From an uncultured Bacilli bacterium (lineage in GTDB: Bacteria > Bacillota_I > Bacilli_A > RF39 > UBA660), in NCBI GenBank assembly GCA_934096035.1, contig CAKOKX010000001.1, positions 372,001 through 436,000 on the forward strand: 64,000 nucleotides of DNA, read 5' to 3'. Positions 42,146-50,706 of the stretch are shown here, in pieces. Below the pieces are notes generated by a model. The model was not told where the DNA came from, ran no database searches, and was given only the letters and a program-made list of their open reading frames with translations. The translations under genes and the position numbers were made by a program. Numbering within the stretch: the stretch's first letter is position 1; the number at the start of each line of letters is the position of its first letter.

Positions 42146-43057
42146 ATGGACAAAAAAGAATATATAGTAAATCAATTAAAAAGAACTTATGGAAAAAAGT
42201 ATGAAAACTATTGCATAACACGAATAATCAACAAATTAGATAATTTAAATGTTCAATTTGTTACACAACAGTTATTCCAAAGATCAGATGGAAAGTATGC
42301 TTATGCTGATTTATTCTTTCCTCAATTAAATATATCAATTGAAATTGATGAATCTCATCATTTAAACCAAAATGAAGAAGATGCCCAAAGAACTAAAGAT
42401 ATTATAGAAACCAATAAAAAAATTAGAGAAAGATACACTGGCTTAGAAGACATTATATTAGATCCAATTGAAGAATATAGGATTAGTACAAATTATATGA
42501 ACACAATTGAAGAAATAAATGAAAATATAGACAATATAGTTAAAATTTTACAACAAAAAATTTTAAAAATGGGTAATAACTTTATTCCATGGAAATCTGT
42601 GTATGATGATGCATCATATTTTTTAGATAGAGGTTATATCGATAAATGCGATAATGCTAAGTTCCAAACTATCGACGATATTGGTAAATTATTTAGTATA
42701 AATAAAGTACCAATGGGGTATAAAATCCATGGTTATGTTCCAATATTAAAGAATAGTGAATATATTTGATGCCCAATATTAAAATTAAGTGATAATGAAA
42801 AAATATTAAATAATGTGGAAAACACAATTTCCAATAAAGGAAAGTATATTTTTGAATATTTTAAAAAAAATAATGATAAAGAAGTAAAAAAAGAGTTAAA
42901 TAAGAATACAAAAAGATATGTTTTTGCCAAATATAAAGATGAAATAGGTAATATTTCTTATAAATTTATTGGTATTTATATTCTAGATAAAGAAAAAGCA
43001 CTAAAAGAAAATATTAGAGTATGGAAAAGAGTTGAAACCAGAATAAATTTTGTTTAA
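42146..43057 (+). pseudogene. PvuRts1I/AbaSI-like modification-dependent endonuclease interrupted by an in-frame TGA
   Basis: The first 207 codons encode a Vsr-like nuclease domain. Its start is KKYENYCITRIINKL, and the PD-(D/E)xK-type core is YADLFFPQLNISIEIDESHH. A TGA stops it at 42767-42769, but the same frame continues without a gap for 96 codons (CPILKLSDNEKIL... ending VWKRVETRINFV), which matches the expected SRA-like reading domain. The family usually has a Trp just before the FPKL/CPIL stretch, so a TGG-to-TGA change is the simplest explanation. Intact relatives cut DNA carrying 5-hydroxymethyl- or glucosylated cytosine, as in modified phages. The upstream nuclease half could still be translated; a true read-through is possible but unsupported. 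Confidence 0.75.
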
Positions 43058-43062
43058 TCAAG

Positions 43063-43085
43063 AAAAGCACTATAGCAGTGCTTTT
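43063..43085. terminator. bidirectional terminator between endonuclease pseudogene and trmL
   Basis: AAAAGCACT (43063-43071) pairs with AGTGCTTTT (43077-43085) around a 5-nt loop; T-tracts lie on both sides. Confidence 0.85.
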
Positions 43086-43602
43086 AATTATTATAATCTT
43101 CGATTTCAGTTTTTGTTTTATGAGGTTCATCGAATAATAAACCATCATAGTTTCTTTGTCTTAAAGCCTCATATAACATAATGGCAACAGTATTAGATAA
43201 ATTTAAAGATCTAACATTTGCAGTCATAGGCATTCGCATACAATTATCAATGTGAGGTTTTAATATTTCTTTTGGAATACCTGTAGATTCTTTTCCAAAT
43301 ACAAAATAAATATTTTCATTTACATTAGAATAATCAAAACTTGAATGAGGCTTATGACCATATCTAGTTAGAAAATAAAATGTTCCATCTTGATTTTTAT
43401 CTAAAAATTCATCCCAATTTTCATAGACAGTCCAATTTAATTTGTCTATATAATTAACACCACATCTTTTTGAAGTAGCATCATCCACTTTGAATCCTAA
43501 AGGTTTAATCAAATGTAAAGTTGCTCCAACTGCAACACAAGTCCTCATTATATTTCCAGTATTTTGAGGTATTTCTGGTTCAAATAAAACTACATTTAGC
43601 AT
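43084..43602 (-). CDS. trmL: tRNA (cytidine(34)-2'-O)-methyltransferase
   Basis: The 172-residue SPOUT methyltransferase has PEIPQNTGNIMRTC at the N-terminus, FGKESTGIPKEIL, and the C-terminal knot RSLNLSNTVAIMLYEALRQ. It methylates the wobble ribose of tRNA-Leu species with AdoMet. The start is the ATG nine bases after AAAGGAGTG; the upstream GTG is part of that site. It is the last gene of a minus-strand operon after ftsK and the thioredoxin-like gene. Confidence 0.93.
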   Translation of the reverse strand: MLNVVLFEPEIPQNTGNIMRTCVAVGATLHLIKPLGFKVDDATSKRCGVNYIDKLNWTVYENWDEFLDKNQDGTFYFLTRYGHKPHSSFDYSNVNENIYFVFGKESTGIPKEILKPHIDNCMRMPMTANVRSLNLSNTVAIMLYEALRQRNYDGLLFDEPHKTKTEIEDYNN

Positions 43603-43628
43603 AATTATCACTCCTTTAAAAAAAGGTC

Positions 43629-44252
43629 TTATTGACCTTCATAACCATATATATCTAATAACTTTTGAAAATCACCAGCATTAATTATATTATTATCATT
43701 TCTTGTAACAACATCTACAATTTTACCATTTCTATAATACAATATAGTTGGAACTTTTTTAATTTTATCAGTATTAAATGCATTATTTAATCTATTTAAA
43801 TAATTATCTTCATCCATTATGTTTTTAACATTTAAGTAATAGAATGAATCATTTAATTTATATTTATCTAAAATTCTTTTTAATCCATTTTCTAGTTTAT
43901 AAGTATCTTTATTTCCAGTATAACTTATTAATACAAAGTATTCAGTCGGAGATTCTGCCAATATTTGATTTACTTCGTCTAAATTCTTAATTTCTAAACT
44001 AACAGTACCAGAATCTAATAAATAACTTTTACTTAAAGTATCTGTTTCTTTTAATTTATTAACTCTATAACCATAAAATATTACTAATATTAAAGCTAAA
44101 ACAATACATACAATTATTAAAATGTTTTTTTGTGAAAATATATGTTTTGCTCCTTCAACTTCTTTTACTTCTTCTTTACTAACATTCAAATTAGTATTTT
44201 TACTTTTGGTACTTTTAGTACTATTTGAATTTGTTTTTTTTGTATTTGCCAT
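43629..44252 (-). CDS. membrane-anchored thioredoxin-fold protein lacking the CxxC motif
   Basis: A Thr/Asn/Lys-rich N-terminal tail of about 40 residues precedes one membrane helix (about 43-64). An extracellular thioredoxin-like domain follows (about 85-205; EYFVLISYTGNKDTYKLENG, LNDSFYYLNVKN, the cis-Pro segment KKVPTILYYRNGKIVD). The redox CxxC position reads TGNK, so disulfide exchange is impossible. The fold probably serves binding or scaffolding. The start ATG at 44252 is chosen because AAAGG precedes it; an upstream ATG at 44270 lacks a site. It lies 59 bp after ftsK and 26 bp before trmL. Confidence 0.72.
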   Translation of the reverse strand: MANTKKTNSNSTKSTKSKNTNLNVSKEEVKEVEGAKHIFSQKNILIIVCIVLALILVIFYGYRVNKLKETDTLSKSYLLDSGTVSLEIKNLDEVNQILAESPTEYFVLISYTGNKDTYKLENGLKRILDKYKLNDSFYYLNVKNIMDEDNYLNRLNNAFNTDKIKKVPTILYYRNGKIVDVVTRNDNNIINAGDFQKLLDIYGYEGQ

Positions 44253-44311
44253 ACACACCATACCTTTCATATTAATATTAACATAAAATTAATTTTTTTC
44301 AAATATATTTC

Positions 44312-46543
44312 TTATTCTTCGACATCATTTTTCTCTAACTTTACTAAAACTTCACGAGGCTTGGACCCATTTTGAGGACCAACGATACCACGAGATTCCA
44401 GTAAGTCCATCATTCTAGCTGCACGATTATATCCAAATCTAAATCTTCTTTGAATTAATGAAGCACTTATTTTACCAGTTTGAATAGCAAATTCAACAAC
44501 ATCATTATAAGCATCGTCATCTTCCCCTCCGATAGCAGAGTTGCCAACACCACTTGAAGTATTTTGACTTACATTTTCAAAAGCAGAGTCATATTTTGCC
44601 GTAGCTTGATTTTTACAATAATCTATTAATCTTTTTATTTCATCATCGTTTATAAAACAGCCTTGAACTCTGATTGGAACACTTTCACCCATAGGGAAGT
44701 ATAACATATCTCCTTTACCAAGTAATCTTTCGGCACCACGTTGATCAAGAATAGTTCTTGAATCGATTTGACTAGCAACCGCAAATGCAATACGAGATGG
44801 AATATTATTTTTAATTAAACCTGTAATAACATCAGTAGATGGTCTTTGTGTTGCAACAATAAGGTGAATACCAGCAGCACGAGCAAGTTGTGTAATACGA
44901 GTAATAGAATCTTCAACTTCTTTTGAAGCAACAAGCATTAAATCTGCAAGTTCATCAATTATAACAACAATATAAGGCATTTTATTTTGTGGGCTTTCTG
45001 GATGTTTTTTATTATATTTTTCTATCATATCATTATATCCAGTAATATTTTTAACTTCTTTATCACTAAATGTTTGAAATCTATTATCCATTTCCGTAAC
45101 AACTTTTTGTAATGTTAAACTAGCTTTCTTAGGATCGCTAACAACAGGACAAAGTAGGTGAGGAATACCATTATAATTTGTAAGTTCAACCTTTTTAGGG
45201 TCAACTAATACAAGTTTAACTTCATTTGGTTTATAACGCATTAGAATAGATGCAATAATACCATTAATACATACAGATTTCCCAGAACCAGTAGAACCAG
45301 CAACTAAAAGGTGAGGCATTTTTGTTAAGTCAAATACTTTTGGTGTTCCCATGATATCTTTACCTAAAGCAGAACAAATTTTGGCATCACTCTTTAGATT
45401 TTGAGGACTTTCAAGAACTTCTCTTAAAGTTACACTTGAAATGGTTGGATTAGGTATTTCAATACCAATAGTACTTTTTCCTGGAATCGGAGCTTGAATT
45501 ATAACATCTTTTGCTGCTAAAGCCAAAGCTATTTCTTTATCGATATTTAATATTCTACTTACCTTTGTAGCTGGTGGAACTGTAAGTTCATATTCAGTTA
45601 CTGCAGGTCCAATATGTATTTCCACAACTTTTGCAGCAATACCAAAATCTTTTAAAACTCTTTCAAGTATTTCTTTATTGCTTTGTGTAAATGAAGTATT
45701 GTTATTTTTCTTAGGCTTCAAAGGATCAAATATTTCACTAAATCTTGGAAGTCTATAATAATCTTCATTATCAACTTCATCTGTCTTAGTTTCTTTTTCT
45801 AATGACTCTTCCACAATAGGTTTAGTCTTTAATTCTTCCATTGATGTAATAATAATTTTTTCTTTTTCTACAGGTTTTACTTCAATATTTTCTTTTACTT
45901 CATCACTATTACTAATAGGAATAACTTCTTCAGATTCTGTTTTTTCTTTCTTTTTAAATTTAATTATTCCAAATAACTTTTTAAATATATTAGATAAATT
46001 GACATTAAATGTTAAGACTGATGCAAATATTCCAAGTAATACTAAAATTACAATTGTACCAGTTTTACCAAAAAGTCCATATAGTGCAGCAGTAAATAAA
46101 GCTCCGATAAATCCACCACCAATTACAATTGTGGTAACACCTGAAGTGTTTAAAGCATTTCCAGCTGTAATTGTTGAAATCCTTTCCATATAATTATTAT
46201 AAGTTTCCATAAGAATTTCTTTTGGATTACCAGTTATTTTTAAAAATTCAAAATGACTGGCAACAAGAATAATTATAAAAAAGATATATAGACCAATTAA
46301 TTTTTGATCACTAAACTTAGGCATTTTTCTTTTATATAACATGTAAACACCCAATATTATTAAAGCAATTAGAATAACCATCCACCAAGTCCCTGCTAAA
46401 AACATGGCAAATTTTTTTAATATTGACCCAATAAAACCAAATCCAAATCCAATAACTCCAATTAAAATAAGGATAAGACCAGTAAGTTCAACACTATATG
46501 AACTATTATTACTGCTATCTTTAGTTTTTTTCTTCTTTGCCAT
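44312..46543 (-). CDS. ftsK: FtsK/SpoIIIE DNA translocase
   Basis: The roughly 743-residue protein has four N-terminal membrane helices (about 18-190), a variable linker (about 195-285) and the motor. The motor includes FGIAAKVVEIHIGPAVTEYE, Walker A VAGSTGSGKSVC (about 414-425), Walker B VVIIDELADLM and QRPSTDVITG. A gamma winged helix closes the C-terminus (RRFRFGYNRAARMMDLLESR, about 695-715). It pumps chromosome DNA through the division septum. The gene alone cannot separate vegetative FtsK/SftA from sporulation SpoIIIE. ATG follows AAGGTGA; alternative starts lie six and nine bases upstream. Confidence 0.95.
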   Translation of the reverse strand: MAKKKKTKDSSNNSSYSVELTGLILILIGVIGFGFGFIGSILKKFAMFLAGTWWMVILIALIILGVYMLYKRKMPKFSDQKLIGLYIFFIIILVASHFEFLKITGNPKEILMETYNNYMERISTITAGNALNTSGVTTIVIGGGFIGALFTAALYGLFGKTGTIVILVLLGIFASVLTFNVNLSNIFKKLFGIIKFKKKEKTESEEVIPISNSDEVKENIEVKPVEKEKIIITSMEELKTKPIVEESLEKETKTDEVDNEDYYRLPRFSEIFDPLKPKKNNNTSFTQSNKEILERVLKDFGIAAKVVEIHIGPAVTEYELTVPPATKVSRILNIDKEIALALAAKDVIIQAPIPGKSTIGIEIPNPTISSVTLREVLESPQNLKSDAKICSALGKDIMGTPKVFDLTKMPHLLVAGSTGSGKSVCINGIIASILMRYKPNEVKLVLVDPKKVELTNYNGIPHLLCPVVSDPKKASLTLQKVVTEMDNRFQTFSDKEVKNITGYNDMIEKYNKKHPESPQNKMPYIVVIIDELADLMLVASKEVEDSITRITQLARAAGIHLIVATQRPSTDVITGLIKNNIPSRIAFAVASQIDSRTILDQRGAERLLGKGDMLYFPMGESVPIRVQGCFINDDEIKRLIDYCKNQATAKYDSAFENVSQNTSSGVGNSAIGGEDDDAYNDVVEFAIQTGKISASLIQRRFRFGYNRAARMMDLLESRGIVGPQNGSKPREVLVKLEKNDVEE

Positions 46544-46560
46544 ATTCATCACCTTAATTA

Positions 46561-46589
46561 ATTATACATTATAATGAAAAATTATTCAA
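46561..46589 (-). promoter_or_regulatory. sigma-A promoter of the ftsK operon
   Basis: On the minus strand TTGAAT (46584-46589) and TATAAT (46561-46566) are separated by 17 bp, just ahead of the ribosome binding site. Confidence 0.65.
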
Positions 46590-46630
46590 CTTTATCGAAA
46601 TAAATTTTAAATATATAAGCAATTTACCCA

Positions 46631-46657
46631 ATACAATTTTTAGGCGAAACATACTAT
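46631..46657 (+). promoter_or_regulatory. possible sporulation sigma-E-like promoter of the cotJ pair
   Basis: ATA, 16 bp, then CATACTAT resembles the ATA-N16-18-CATACANT pattern of sigma-E promoters, which drive cotJ in Bacillus. No good sigma-A -35/-10 pair is seen. The predicted start would fall at the edge of the GGGAGG site, giving a very short leader, which weakens the call. Confidence 0.3.
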
Positions 46658-46675
46658 AAGATAGGGAGGAAAAAA

Positions 46676-47110
46676 ATGTTATTTGATGATAATTTAGGAT
46701 TTTTTGGCTTTGCTGTACCAAAGAATATGAAAATAAGTAGTGATTCAGATTTGACAAGTATTGTTGATGGTTTTTCTAAGGGAAATATGTTTAATAATTT
46801 ATATGATCCATATAAAAATTATAAATACGAAAGAGTTGTTGCTAATAATAAACAAGAAGAATTGTTATTAGAAATAATGGCATTATCTTTTGCCATCAAT
46901 GATTTGAATCTTTATTTAGATTTACATCCAACTGATGAAGAAATGTTAAAAAAATTTAGAGAATTAGCTGAAAAATCATGTGCAAAAGAAATGGAATATG
47001 TTAAAGCTTATGGACCACTTGAAGTAATTGATAATGACTCATTATCAAAATTTAATTGGATAAATAATCCATGGCCATGGGAAAATACTGGAGGTACAAA
47101 ATATGTTTAA
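46676..47110 (+). CDS. fused CotJA-CotJB-like spore coat protein
   Basis: Residues about 60-144 match CotJB (LLLEIMALSFAINDLNLYLD, HPTDEEMLKKFRELAEKS, YGPLEV, INNPWPWENTG). The N-terminal 48 residues (FFGFAVPKNM ... GFSKGNMFNNLYDPYKN) resemble the short CotJA protein, usually a separate gene in Bacillus and Clostridium. So the two small subunits seem fused here. In sporeformers CotJA and CotJB assemble with CotJC in the coat. The start follows AGGGAGG, and the stop overlaps the next gene by 8 bp. Whether this organism sporulates cannot be told from the window. Confidence 0.8.
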   Translation: MLFDDNLGFFGFAVPKNMKISSDSDLTSIVDGFSKGNMFNNLYDPYKNYKYERVVANNKQEELLLEIMALSFAINDLNLYLDLHPTDEEMLKKFRELAEKSCAKEMEYVKAYGPLEVIDNDSLSKFNWINNPWPWENTGGTKYV

Positions 47111-47663
47111 ATATGTAAAACATTTATCTTATCCAGTTAGTGTTACAAAAAAAGATTTAAAAATGGCAAAACTTATTATTACTCAGGTCGGGGGTTATGC
47201 TGGAGAACTTGGAGCATCGTTGCGATATTTTCATCAAAAGTTTACAATGCCAGATGAATTAGGAAGAGCATTACTTAATGACATTGCAACTGAAGAAATA
47301 GGTCATTTAGAAATGGTTGCCACTATAGTTTCACAATTAATATCTAATGCTACAATTGATGAGATTAAAGAAGCAGGACTAGAAAGTTTTTATACAGAAC
47401 ACGGAAAAGGAGTTTTCCCTATGAACGCAGATGGTGTAGCATTTGATGCTTCAACATTTGCTGTAACAGGTAATCCTTTAGCAGATTTAGTAGAAGATAT
47501 GGCAGCAGAACAAAAAGCTAGAGTTGCTTATGAACATTTAATTGATTTAGCAACTGATCCAAAAGTAATAGAACCACTTTTATTCTTGCGTCAAAGAGAA
47601 ATTGTGCACTTTAATCGTTTTCAAGAACTTTATAATTATTATAAGGATAAAGGATATAAATAA
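47103..47663 (+). CDS. cotJC: CotJC-like manganese catalase
   Basis: The 186-residue ferritin-like protein aligns with CotJC: MFKYVKHLSYPVSVTKKDLK, LGASLRYFHQKFTM, and the di-metal ligands in DIATEEIGHLEMV and LRQREIVHFNRFQE. It would dismute hydrogen peroxide with a di-manganese centre. In Bacillus it is a spore coat component; in non-sporing gut Bacillota it may serve as cytoplasmic peroxide defence. Length is near that of the family. It is translationally coupled to the CotJA-B fusion; a terminator follows. Confidence 0.92.
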   Translation: MFKYVKHLSYPVSVTKKDLKMAKLIITQVGGYAGELGASLRYFHQKFTMPDELGRALLNDIATEEIGHLEMVATIVSQLISNATIDEIKEAGLESFYTEHGKGVFPMNADGVAFDASTFAVTGNPLADLVEDMAAEQKARVAYEHLIDLATDPKVIEPLLFLRQREIVHFNRFQELYNYYKDKGYK

Positions 47664-47666
47664 TTT

Positions 47667-47688
47667 AAAAGCCAAAATGGCTTTTTTT
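47667..47688 (+). terminator. intrinsic terminator after cotJC
   Basis: AAAAGCCA/TGGCTTTT stem with a 3-nt loop, followed by more Ts. Confidence 0.88.
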
Positions 47689-47732
47689 GATGTAAAATAT
47701 TAAATCATACTAAAAATTTAATTAATTAATAA

Positions 47733-47761
47733 TTGACTTTATATTTATTTTATCTTAAAAT
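47733..47761 (+). promoter_or_regulatory. sigma-A promoter of the Gly-rich surface protein
   Basis: TTGACT and TAAAAT are separated by 17 bp. The box and spacer closely match the promoter at 49764. It places the start codon at 47787. Confidence 0.75.
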
Positions 47762-47786
47762 TAATTATAGGATAGGTAAGAAGCAT

Positions 47787-49733
47787 ATGAATAAATTGTT
47801 GAATAGAATAAAAAAAATCCTCAATAAAGATGTAACTGCTTTCTTAAACAAAAATAAAATTCCACTAATATGTATAGTAATAGTGGTCCTTTTAGCATGT
47901 GTTGGTCTAATCGTTACATATGCATTCTATCAAGTAGTTGATGTAAAACCAATCATTGGGGGAGCAACATCAGAAATTTCCGATTTAGATATAAGAATAA
48001 TGGCTGAAGAAAGAGATGCAAATGGAAATGGCTTAAATAAATATGGATTATATCCTTATGTACCAAAAGCAGGTTATGTTTACAATGAAACAAAAAGTAA
48101 ATGTACAAATGGTTCAACAATAAAATATGATTCAACAAATTACAGTGCTGATATAACAGCTTTAGGACACGATGTATGTTATTTATATTTTGATTCTACA
48201 GCTCAACTAGATATTACACTAAATGTTTATGCTGAAAATGTCGATTCAGATGGTAATGGTAATGGAGAATATACAAAGTTAGAAACAACTGCCTTACCAA
48301 CAATTGGATATGAAATAAATGCTTCAAAAAGCAAATGTCAAAATGGTTCAACAGTAACTTATAGTGCTGCAGACAATTTATTTTCAGTAGAATCCAATCA
48401 AAAAGATGTATGTGATGTATATATGGATGCCATGGATGTAGACATTGCTCTAAAAATATATGTTCAAGCTAAAAAGAACTCGGCAACATACTATGAGGCA
48501 AAAACGATTCCATCAAATTTATTTTATGCATTATCTACAAAATCTGCATGTACAGGTACTTCAACAATGTCAATAAAAAATCAAAAAGTAGTTATTGCAG
48601 CAACAGGAAGAACTAGTTGTGTTGCATATTTAGATGTAAGTAGTGGACCAATACTTGAAAGTATGAAAGTTACAAATGGAACAACAGGCACAACAATAAC
48701 ACTTGGAAATAGTCCTTTAGGACTTACACCTAACACATATTATTATTCAAGTGATGGTGGAAAAACATATGTATCAAGTACAAATAATAGTTACACATTT
48801 GCGGGTTTAACTAATCCAAGTTATGCTTTTAGAGCTTATAGTGCAGATGCATCAGGAAACACGTCCAGAACTTTTGAAACATCAACGTATGGATATTATG
48901 GGTTAGTAGATTATTCAAATCAAATCCAAACTAAAACTATTATGGAGCCAGGATACTATAAATTAGAGGTATGGGGAGCGCAAGGTGGTAGCTATGGCTC
49001 TTATACAGGTGGTTACGGCGGATATTCTACGGGAATTGTTTATTTAGATGCAAATCAACAATTATATATAGCATCAGGAGGAGCAGGAGCTGCAGGATGT
49101 AATACACAATATTGTAGTGGTGGTTATAATGGTGGCGGCCGTGGTGCTGGAAGTTCAAACCCAGTTTATTCTGGTGGTGGTGGAGGAGCTACTCATATTG
49201 CAACCAAAACCGGAATTTTATCATCCTTATATGATAGTATAGATAATATATTAATCGTTGCTGGTGGAGGCGGAGGTGTATCTTTCCAAGCACCATCTTA
49301 TACCGGTAATGGTGGAGCAGGTGGCGGAGCTTCTGGTGTTAATGGAACTAATTTGTCAAGTGGATTTTTATATGGATCTGGTGGCAACCAAAATTCAGGT
49401 GGTGCATCCGGTGGAGGCACAGAAAATTCAGTTGCCCGAGGTGAAAGCGGTTCGTTTGGACAAGGCGGAGATGGTAATTACTATTCTGCCGGTGGAGGCG
49501 GAGGCCTTTACGGTGGAGGAGCAAGTAATCAAGCTGGAGCCGGTGGAGGTTCAGGATATATTGGAAACTCATTACTAATTAATAAATCAATGTATTGCTA
49601 TAATTGTACTGCAAATAGTGCGGAAAATACTAGAACATACCCCACAACATGTCATAATGCTAATGCTACAGAAAATTGTTCTAAAGAAGGAAATGGTTAT
49701 GCAATCATTACTTATATAGGTTCAACACTTTAG
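47787..49733 (+). CDS. anchored surface protein with cysteine-pair repeats and a glycine-rich domain
   Basis: The roughly 648-residue protein has a basic N-terminus and a signal-anchor helix (about 26-48). Three degenerate modules of about 75 residues follow (about 65-290). Each has a paired-Cys core: SKCTNGSTIKYDS with DVCYLYFD; SKCQNGSTVTYS with DVCDVYMD; SACTGTSTMSIK with SCVAYLD. A fibronectin-like stretch (about 295-365) and a Gly-rich domain (about 380-605; GYYKLEVWGAQGGSYG, GGGGGATHIAT, LIVAGGGGG) lead to a Cys-containing tail. The Gly-rich part matches the Gly_rich/ALK-type domain of bacterial surface proteins. A TTG at 47733 is part of the promoter, so ATG at 47787 is chosen. Function unknown; adhesion or matrix is plausible. 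Confidence 0.8.
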   Translation: MNKLLNRIKKILNKDVTAFLNKNKIPLICIVIVVLLACVGLIVTYAFYQVVDVKPIIGGATSEISDLDIRIMAEERDANGNGLNKYGLYPYVPKAGYVYNETKSKCTNGSTIKYDSTNYSADITALGHDVCYLYFDSTAQLDITLNVYAENVDSDGNGNGEYTKLETTALPTIGYEINASKSKCQNGSTVTYSAADNLFSVESNQKDVCDVYMDAMDVDIALKIYVQAKKNSATYYEAKTIPSNLFYALSTKSACTGTSTMSIKNQKVVIAATGRTSCVAYLDVSSGPILESMKVTNGTTGTTITLGNSPLGLTPNTYYYSSDGGKTYVSSTNNSYTFAGLTNPSYAFRAYSADASGNTSRTFETSTYGYYGLVDYSNQIQTKTIMEPGYYKLEVWGAQGGSYGSYTGGYGGYSTGIVYLDANQQLYIASGGAGAAGCNTQYCSGGYNGGGRGAGSSNPVYSGGGGGATHIATKTGILSSLYDSIDNILIVAGGGGGVSFQAPSYTGNGGAGGGASGVNGTNLSSGFLYGSGGNQNSGGASGGGTENSVARGESGSFGQGGDGNYYSAGGGGGLYGGGASNQAGAGGGSGYIGNSLLINKSMYCYNCTANSAENTRTYPTTCHNANATENCSKEGNGYAIITYIGSTL

Positions 49734-49750
49734 TTTGTTGAATCTTTTTT
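49719..49750 (+). terminator. intrinsic terminator
   Basis: A 9-bp stem (49719-49727 with 49736-49744, one G-T) overlaps the stop of the Gly-rich gene and is followed by TTTTTT. Confidence 0.82.
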
Positions 49751-49763
49751 ATTAAAAATTAAA

Positions 49764-49792
49764 TTGACTTTATAAATGATTTATCATAAAAT
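49764..49792 (+). promoter_or_regulatory. sigma-A promoter of the zinc-ribbon gene
   Basis: TTGACT and TAAAAT are separated by 17 bp, nearly identical over the first 10 and last 10 bases to the promoter at 47733. Confidence 0.75.
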
Positions 49793-49823
49793 AAACACAT
49801 AAAGTAGATGGGAGTAATGTTTT

Positions 49824-50090
49824 ATGGTATGTAAAAATTGTGGAAAACCTTTACCAAGTGAAGGTATAGTATGTAAGTTTTGTGGAGCTTTAATGGATCA
49901 AAGTCAAATAAATTATCAAAATAAAATGCGGGATAAAGATAATAAAAAGATTATGCTATTAAGTGAAAAATATGGACATGAAAATAAAATAGAATATCGA
50001 GAAGTAAAAGAAAATAAGGTATTAGGTTTAATAGTAATAACAATAGTACTTTTATTTTTAATAGTTTTAGCCATACTAATAAATATATAA
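49824..50090 (+). CDS. small zinc-ribbon membrane protein
   Basis: The 88-residue protein has an N-terminal zinc ribbon (CKNCGKPLPSEGIVCKFCG, four Cys in CxxC-x11-CxxC) in the cytoplasm and a C-terminal membrane helix (about 66-86). Such zinc_ribbon_2 proteins are widespread in Bacillota without known function. The GG-containing site is GATGGGAG. The gene is followed by a DUF2179 membrane protein ten bases on and is likely co-transcribed with it. Confidence 0.75.
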   Translation: MVCKNCGKPLPSEGIVCKFCGALMDQSQINYQNKMRDKDNKKIMLLSEKYGHENKIEYREVKENKVLGLIVITIVLLFLIVLAILINI

Positions 50091-50100
50091 AGGTGATATT

Positions 50101-50616
50101 ATGTTATTATTATTATGTATAAAAATATTTTTTGCAAGAATAGTTGATGTTACATTAGGTACAATTAGAACTGTTTTAGTAGTAAGAGGGCGAAGATTTA
50201 CACCAGCAATCATTGCATTTTTTGAAGTTCTTATTTGGTTTTTGGTAGCTCGTGAAGCACTTACTACAGATGTTAAATCGATTATTATTCCAATATGTTA
50301 TGCTGGAGGTTATGCAACAGGAACATTTATTGGGGGATACATTTCTAATAATTTAGTAGAAGGGTTAATTGGTGTACAGGTTACAACTAAAACTAATGGT
50401 GTAAAAAAGATGATTAAAGAAATAAGAGATGCCGGATTTGGTGTATCAGTAGTAGATTTAAAAAATCCTCAAGATAATGAAAAGAAAACAATGTTGATGA
50501 TTCAATTAAATAAATCGAAATTAAAAAAATTAACTCATATAATAAGAACAAATGATAAAGATGCATTTGTGGTAATAAACGATACCAAATATGTTCAAAA
50601 TGGAGTTATAAAATAA
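50101..50616 (+). CDS. DUF5698/DUF2179 (UPF0316, YebE-like) membrane protein
   Basis: The 171-residue protein has three N-terminal membrane helices (about 1-85; FFARIVDVTLGTIRTVLVVRGRR is a signature) and a cytoplasmic DUF2179 domain (about 95-165; GVQVTTKTNGVKKMIKEIRD and DKDAFVVINDTKYVQ). DUF2179 domains have a ferredoxin-like fold of unknown ligand. The family is common in Bacillota with no assigned role. ATG follows AAAGGTGAT. A strong terminator ends the pair. Confidence 0.88.
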   Translation: MLLLLCIKIFFARIVDVTLGTIRTVLVVRGRRFTPAIIAFFEVLIWFLVAREALTTDVKSIIIPICYAGGYATGTFIGGYISNNLVEGLIGVQVTTKTNGVKKMIKEIRDAGFGVSVVDLKNPQDNEKKTMLMIQLNKSKLKKLTHIIRTNDKDAFVVINDTKYVQNGVIK

Positions 50617-50641
50617 GTATGGATTAGCCATACTTTTTTTG
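50615..50641 (+). terminator. intrinsic terminator
   Basis: AAGTATGG/CCATACTT stem with a 5-nt loop, followed by a T-run to 50640. Confidence 0.9.
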
Positions 50642-50706
50642 TAAAATAAACTTTTTTTGCTTTTAATTAGTATAATAATATGCTAAAATGAAGTTAGGTG
50701 ATAAAA

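Noticed and set aside
42767..42769. UGA as a Trp codon (Mollicute code 4)
   Set aside because: Many genes in the window stop at TGA in ATGA/TTGA overlaps or directly before a new start (for example at 11231, 21272, 23996, 24949, 28009, 28494 and 55269), and Trp is written TGG throughout.
49258..49578. 106-codon ORF inside the Gly-rich gene
   Set aside because: It is a frame-shifted reading of GGT/GGA repeats in the real gene, with no binding site or independent promoter.
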